A stretch of DNA of 64,000 nt from Icerya purchasi (lineage: Eukaryota > Arthropoda > Insecta > Hemiptera > Monophlebidae). Positions 50,701 through 59,100 of the stretch are shown piece by piece. The stretch is from contig CM077116.1 in the NCBI GenBank assembly GCA_039619475.1, positions 281,619,258 to 281,683,257 on the forward strand. The letters are read 5' to 3'. Every line of letters begins with the position of its first letter. Within the stretch, counting starts at the first letter, position 1. The notes under the pieces are model-generated. The model was not told the DNA's origin and ran no database searches. It saw only the letters and a program-made list of their open reading frames with translations. The translations under genes were made by a program, and so were the position numbers.

Positions 50701-53700
50701 GACGCGCCCAAAATTAGCTAAAAAAAAAGACACGAAAAGTAAAAAAAAGTGGATATTTAGCGGATACCTGTAGCAATAGTTGTATGCATATCAATCAGTC
50801 GTTTTTTTTCCAGTAACTGTGGTAACGAATTAACTGCAGATGTTAATTTAGCTGTATTGTCCGACATATCTGAATAAATCAAATCATTTTCATTACCGGA
50901 AGAATCCTATTTGAAGCAATAGACTTGTTAAATACAATAATTTACATTCCACTAATTTTAAAATGTAGATTAATAGTATACCACTAGTATATATATATAA
51001 AAAGCTTTCGAAGAATTAAATGAGTAAAACGGTAGGTGAAATGATAAAAGCAACAAGTACGTACCACAGATTTTTTTAAACGTTTCACTTCTTCTTCAGA
51101 ATTTCTTAAAAATTCAAGTTGTTCTTGGATAGCCTCAGCCACGGTTGGAAAAGGACTGAAAACGTAAATCAGTGTGAATTACTTTTATTTAAAAAGTGAA
51201 ATTTCTAAAAAATGAAAATAGTGTATCGTTGTATTTTTTTTGGAATATTAATATTCATTTTTGCTTAAAATGAACATTGCAGCAAACAAAATTCAACGCT
51301 TTTGTCTCAAAAAGAAACCAATCTTCTCTGCTACCGTGTTACTTGCATTTAAACTGAACTGTAGTTTGACCCGTTGAAGTATTTAACTTTACCTTCAGAA
51401 ATGGATACTTCCCCAAAAATCATCACTATATATATACGAGTATATATATATATACATATATATATGAATAAAATATCTCCAAAACTAAAACCTCTGAGTA
51501 AATGATAAAAATGAAAGAAATATTATGAGACGTTAACTACACTCTTGATATCTAAGTCCTAATGGCAACTAAAATAGATAATAACTTAAGTAACTCGTGT
51601 TTATTGCCATTTTCATTTGAATATTTGAACTGTTAAATTTTAAATTCTGGAGTTTTATATTTTTTCAATATTTAATTGCGAAAATCAATTAATTTATAAA
51701 AAAAAAACAACTTTCTAGATACTACAGAACCGGTTATGAATTTTTTTGCTCACTTTTACACACACACACACACATACATATATATATATTCAAGTAAACT
51801 TTAATTTTTTCTCATGTAGATGTTTTTCTAATATATATATTTTCCTTGCCCACCGGTTGCAAATAGTCCAGTAATTATCATTCAAATAACGTAATTTCAA
51901 ATATAATTCGTAGTTTCAACTAGTAAGATGATCTGTTTCAGTTATTTTCGTCTACTCCGTGCTACATATCTGTTTCTATTATACATCTGTTTCAACCGGT
52001 TTCAATCTACTCTACTCCATTTTAATTATACAACTTTTCTACATCTTTTACTTTACTCGTAGCGGTTTGTTATAATTCAAATGACCACACAATAAGCGCG
52101 GATAGATTAATTATAATAAAGTAGATTAATAAATTGGTAATTGTCAAATCATTTAATTTGGAAACAAGTTATTCTTTAAAATTTACATTATGCGTTGATC
52201 AAAATTACTAGATTCAAATATTTAATTCATAAGTACATTTTCCCCTTCAAAATTACATTTTAGATCAATTGCAGAGTTTAGGATTTTCGTCAAGAAACGA
52301 GAGAATGATAATATTAGTAGACAAAAAAAAGAAAAAAGAAAAATTTAGAGAAAAGATCCACTGAAATACTTTTAAAATAAATTTCCTTCAATTAAATGTC
52401 AGCAACACCCGTGGTGGCCATTACACGCGGAATTTCAAAAAGCAACAGTCTTGGAACGATCTTTTCAATTGAAAGTTACACTTCAGCTTTAGGTTAAATT
52501 TGATATAATATTAACACGAAATAGTACTTTTGATGAAACAAAGGAAAAAGAGTATGCATAAGGGAAAGAGCACTGTTGATAGGAAAAATTATGTAAAAAT
52601 CATGTAAAATTAAAGAAAACTTACCTTCCTTTGTATAGGGACCAGAATTCATCATTAACATGATCTAAATCGTAAATCTTTTTCTTATCTTCGCCAACAA
52701 AAACACGATTTAAACTGAGCTCCAGTACATCATGAGCAAGAGCTTGGTAAGTCCAAGTATGATGCAACGGTGTGGCCATATCGACACTACGATCTAATAT
52801 TACTAATAACGGGCGCTGGAAACTAAATTAATATTTATAACAAATAAGTTTTCTATTAATGTCAATATTCAATCGAAAACAATCGAAAATACTGAACCCG
52901 ATTACTTTTAAATTTAAAACTAACGGTTAAGAACATGTTTTTCTATTCAATGTCCAATTTCAAGAATATTGCTTTTACTTACTGAAAATTCGTGATGGAA
53001 AAAGAAATACTAGCCTGATCAAAAAGTTTCAGGAATGACCACCCTGTGCCACTATCAGTCATCCGGTTTAATTTTTTTTTGTTAAGTTGCCACACTATCC
53101 CCGCCAAATTTTAATGTTACAGCTCGACATCTGTTAAAGTTATGCCATTTTGAATACAGCTGTTTTGTGCGTGTTTTCGATTTTTTACGATTTTAAAAAT
53201 GGAATTAACTTTGCATCAACGAGTTTGCATTAAATTTTGTGTTAAAAATGGACTGAACGGAACGAAAACCTTGGAAATGTTAGAGAAGTGTTTCGGCAAC
53301 GATATTCTATTTCGAAAACAAACGCTTATGTGTGGCATGAACGCTTCAGAAATGGTCGTGAGTCCGTTGAAGATGACGAACGCAGTGGTAGGCCATCGAT
53401 ATCAAAAACCGAAAAAAACATCTATAAAATCAAAGAAATGTTTGCCGAAAATCGCGAGTTGACCATTAGGGAGCTGGCAGAGGATATAAATATCGCTTAT
53501 GGATCCGTTCAAGACATTTTAGTCAACGATTTGGGCTTGAAACGTGTTGCTGCAAAGCTGGTACCGAAAGATCTGAATTTCATGCAAAAAAGGGAGCGCG
53601 CGTTAACGTCGCGAAAGACATGAGTTCCCAGTCCAAATCCGACCTAACGTTCACCAGACGCATCATTACTGGAGACGAGGTGTGGGTGTATGAGTATGAC

Positions 53701-56085
53701 ATGCAATCCGGACATCAAGCGAGTGAATGGCGTCGGTTAAATGAGCTCAGACCGAAAAAACCACGCCGTTTTCAGTCGAAAAAGAAGGTGATGCTTGCGG
53801 TTTTCATTGATTAGAATGGCGTTGTGCTCCATGAATTCTTACCAGAACATCAGACAGTCAACAAGGATTATTATTTGGTCTCGTTACGACACGTTTGCAT
53901 GAAGTAATCCGTCAAAAAAGACCAGATTTGTGGGCAAACAATTTCCGAATTTTGCACGTCGATAACGCACCGTCGCAATTCGTGATTTTTTGGCAAAGAA
54001 TAAAACGGAAACTACCGAATTCGCCTGATTTAGCTCCTGCGACTTTTTCCTGTTCGATCAACTCAAGAAACGGCTCCGGGGAACGCGTTTCCGCAGCCGA
54101 GAGGAGATAATAATAGAAAAATCGTATCAACACGTTTGAGCACAACATTCGAATGTTCTGTAACAAATTAAAGATGCACTTCGAGAAAGCTCGTCTCGCT
54201 GTTCTATTATTGATTAAATTTCAGTTTTGAATTTTATCTTGTCGGAATTTCTAGATATTTGAAACGATTATCTTTGTTCGTTTAACATATCACTGTAAAA
54301 TGAATAGATCGGAGAAACCTCCGCAATCATTCCGAGCTGTCTTATATGCTTTTAGATAATAACTACCCGTATATCTGCGCATATGTGCTGGAACGTTAAA
54401 TGAGAACACGATAATTGTAGCCTACCGACAATAACGGCAACTCAAAGCAATCAGAAGAGTTGGTAAGCACATTGTCTGGCACACAGTTTTAAAAGAATGT
54501 TCAAAATTAGGATAATTTAATTGCTTTTTTTTTTTTTTTTAGGCGAAGCTAACAATATATGTTTTTAAAACTTTCCAAAGTACAAGAATAATATAATAAA
54601 AGTTCTTGTGATGGAAAATATAGTCATCCACCATTTCGTATTCATTAACTAGAAAAAATATATAAGAGAATTGTTATTACGGGTTAATAAATTTAGATAA
54701 TATCTATTATGTCACCCGAAGTATACGTTCATTTTTATATTAATTAAACATACATTGTACGTAGTTCGCTAAGAAGTGCTGAAAACAAAAGGCAAACAAT
54801 ACATAGAGTTACAATAGTAACGAAAGACATGTTAATTTACATATAGTGTAACAACTATAAAAACAGAAAGAATATATTTACTATTAATATTAATTCACTT
54901 CAAATATCACCTCATAACTTACTTATAATTGCAAGATTCAGATAGAAACAAACTATTTCTGGTATCTCGTAGATTTTCTTTTAATTTTTTATCTAACTTT
55001 TCGGCCACCATTTCAGCTGCATTTGATCTAGGACTACGAATTACAGGAACGACACCTACAAAACGATTTCCCGTTATAATTCGTATATGAGGTATGGCTG
55101 TTAAATAACGAGACTAGTTATCAAAAACACCATTATTATTAAAATTATTCATCGTAACATTTTTTTCCTTCAATATACGTCCCTTCACTATTTATACATT
55201 GTCGCGTACGTTTTTGCCATTTTTCATAATAATGCCGGAATTTTTCCTTTGAAATACTATTCAAAATTATCGCCGCACGAGCTGCAATCGACTTCAATGA
55301 CTCGAAATGCGTTCCTTTTAAGAGAGACTTCACTTTCGGCGAAAGAAAGAAGTCACGCGGAGCTAGATCCGGCGAATACGGTGGATGTTCTAGGATAAGG
55401 ATCTGTTTATCAGCCAGTTTCACAAATAGCGCGCTATAAGCAGAGGTGTCATCGCAAGATCCACGATTTCTCTTTTCAAAGATTCGATCTTCTCCTCCTC
55501 ATACGTTCCTTCAAAACTTGGCCAACACTTCCAAATAATGTTGCTGATTAATTGTTTGACCTTCTAGCACCCATTTCAACATAATAATGTTCCTGATATT
55601 AAAAAAAAAACGATCAGTATTGTTTCAAGTTTAGATTTTGACATCCTCGTTTTTATACTGTGGGAAATTCAGAAGTTCTGCAGAGTGCATTGATTGGCGT
55701 TTGGTTTCTACACCATATTGGAAAATTTACGTTTCGGCGCATGTGATGATCTTATCACACAAGCCAGATTCAAGTTCGAAACGTTCAATGATATCTTAGC
55801 AAGTGTGGAATCGAAAAAACTTTTAATCTTCAGTCAAGTTTTTTGGCACGAGTTTCGCGCATATTTACCATTTCAGTGATTATTCGTATGCTCAGCCCTG
55901 ATCACATAATTCGGTTAATTTTTGCAATTTTATCTTACGCTGAAGTTGTGATTGGTCGACTTTGCCTCTTATTATCTGAAACGTTTTCTCTTCCGCTAGA
56001 AAATCATTTGTGTCACTCGAAAACCTGCGCACGTGATTGACGATCATCACCATAAACCTCTTTTAACGTTTTAAAACATTCGGTC

Positions 56086-56116
<31 letters not shown>

Positions 56117-59100
56117 GTTTTGTTAACCTGCTGCTCGATACTTAAACTCAACATTTGGCCGATGTTGAAAAGAAAACACGTCTGACACAATGAAGCGCAG
56201 CAAAACACTGAGTATCCGGTTTGTTTACTAACAACAGACCATTCAAGGTTATTTTAGACGTTTTTATTCCCCTTAACGCAATAACCGGAGCCGCGTGCGA
56301 AGTGAAATTTCGTTATTTAATAGCAGAACCTCGTGTATTAATTATCAATAACAAAATAACCGATTTCTGGCTTATATTAAGTAAATTAAATTATATTTTC
56401 TGATTACATATTACAAGATGTAAATAACTGAATATTTTAAATATATATGCATATAAATTGTTTGTTTATTTAAGGTTTATATAGCAAGCTAACAGAAAAT
56501 ATTTATATTCAAGCGATCATTGTTTGAAAGATATTTTGTTTCGTTAAAAAATATTTAATATCGCTCATATTTATGTTTTATAATATGCTTTCATACATAT
56601 CTATCTTTGATTCGACTGATTTTTGCCTACACAAAAAAAACTTTAAAAGCGATTTGGAAAAAAATGTCTGTGATTCTTCTATATATAAAATTCAAACATA
56701 AATCCGATTACGGCTGAACCTAAAAAGCAAGATGGAAGTCTATCTAAAGATTTAAAAAAGCTGTTTCAAAAGTACGTTTTAAATGTTAAAGAAAAAAGAA
56801 TAAAATTGACCGATAGGCTGTCTCCTAAAAACATGATTGGAAGAATTTTTGGAACAATGATTAGTTGATATTATTTTAGTACACAAATGTTAACAGAAAT
56901 GTTTCAGGAAAAACAAGAACACTAAACAGGAAGGGGTAATATAATTATTTTATTTAAATTAATATAATAAAGCACTTGACAATGCAAATACTATATCAAA
57001 ATTCGAAATAAAAAATAAGAAATATTTCGCAAGTGATTTAAAGAAAGCTAAAAAAAATACCTTACGATAAAATGTTCTCTTCCCCATAAATAATCATAAT
57101 AATCATCTATCTCTTCTTTTTCTTCAGCATTTTCCCGCGAGCGGGGTCTGCTATTTTTAGTAGATGCGACATGTGAATGAACCAACCGGCCTGTCGCGCA
57201 GGCCTGACGTTGGTATAGGCAATAATTATAAGCAACGCCGGTGTACACACGCAAGGCTACATTCGAAACTGATTGTAATCGTTTGATTTATCGATATACA
57301 AGTGCAGTCCTGTGTGGATCTGCTGTGTACTGACCTAGCGAGCATATGATGTTGTACGTGGTGGTTTGCCATTGTCACCACTTGATTACTAGCGATTATT
57401 TTATTTTTATTTAATTTAATTTTTGTAATAAGTTCGTCGTCGCTCAGGATCGAACCTGTGACCACCATATCGGAAGTCAAGCGCTCTAGCAACTAGGCTA
57501 TCGCGACGACGTATAATAATCATCTATCTGTTTTCTGATTATTTACTTATTTATTTTTAAAATGATTACTATATCTCTTTTTTATCTATTATTTACTATA
57601 AAGCTAAAAAACAAAAACGTGTTTTATAATACGCGTATAAGTTTCTATTTTTATAGACTCTTCTAAGATCTTCCTTAAAAGAGTTACCTTCAAATATAAG
57701 AAGAAAAAAAACAGTTTTAATTAGTCTAGATGGATAATATACAAATATTAAAAATTAATTTTTCGTTTTATAATAGCAACCTCTAAAGTGTTTTTTTTAT
57801 TATTCTTTAATTAAAAAAACAGCTCAATTTCGTTACAAATTATTCAGATTAAAAATAAAAGTAATCTTAATTTTACAACGTAAACGTAGTGCAAAAACGA
57901 TTTTACTGATTTAACGAATTAAAGACTAAAATACTTTTTATATTATAAAAATGAAGCGTACCGAGCGTAGCAAAGACAGAAAATAAACTTTCGACTGTGG
58001 AATCGATTATAGAATCTATTTCCGTATCTTTTACATTCCCTCTATTGAGAGCTGTAACAAATTAATTATTCAAAAGATTATAGTAAAGAAAATAACGTAA
58101 GTTTAAATGATCACGTCTACATAAACACAACCATTAAAATTTATGAACTCAAAAATATACTACTGACTTCTTATAAGTTTATTAATGAAACAAAATTACA
58201 AAAATAACTATTACAATTCACAAGATTAATTAGTTACATACTTTTTATAGTTACCTGCGCTGTTTTTAGCAGCAGTACATATACACCGTTTGTCCGAAAA
58301 GTAAGGGGACTAATGCTATAAAAAATCGAAAAATTCAGATAGGAAAATTTATTCTCGGCTAGTTTCTACATAATTTCTCCCCACCACAATGCACCTTTCA
58401 GATCGTTCGTATAACCATTGGAAGTTTCTAGAGAACGCTTCTTTTGGAATCCTTTCCAATTCGCGTGTCACAGCTGTTTGAATCGATGGAATGTCGTCAA
58501 AACGGGTTCCTTTCATGGCAGATTTCAATTTAGGGAACAGGAAGAAGTCACACGGGGCCAGGTCCGGTGAGTAGGGCGGGTGGTGCAACACTAGGATACA
58601 TTTTTTGGTCAAAAACTGGATCACGGACCGGCGGTATGAGCTGGTGTGTTGTCATGGAGCAGGAAAAAATCTCGGGACTTCCATCTTTCTGGTCGTACGC
58701 GTCGAATCCGTTTGCAAAGGCGATCCAGGGTTCCCAAATAGTAGTTGACAGTCACGGTGGTGCCTGGAGGCACAAATTCCTTGTGTACGATACCTTGAGA
58801 ATCGAAAAATGTGATGAGCATGGTCTTGGTTTTCGATTTTGTCGCGCGAACCTTCGCCGACTCTCTCCCCTCCTTGAATTGTTTATATCACTCGAATACC
58901 TTCGAACGGGCTAGACATTCATCACCATACACTTTTTTAAATCGTTAAACGTTTGAGTAGCAGTTTTACCGAGTTTGGAGTAAAATTTAATTACTGATCG
59001 TTGTTCCATTACGAAAAAAGTGACACATTGAAATGAACACATAAATTACAAGGCCGTATCTCACCAAGAAATAATAGCACTACTGGCTAACAAAGAATCA

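Noticed and set aside
57436..57510. Possible functional tRNA gene
   Set aside because: A and B boxes and a closing stem are present, but the T stem does not pair well, spacing before the A box is too long, and the head continues into a SINE body flanked by a target duplication.
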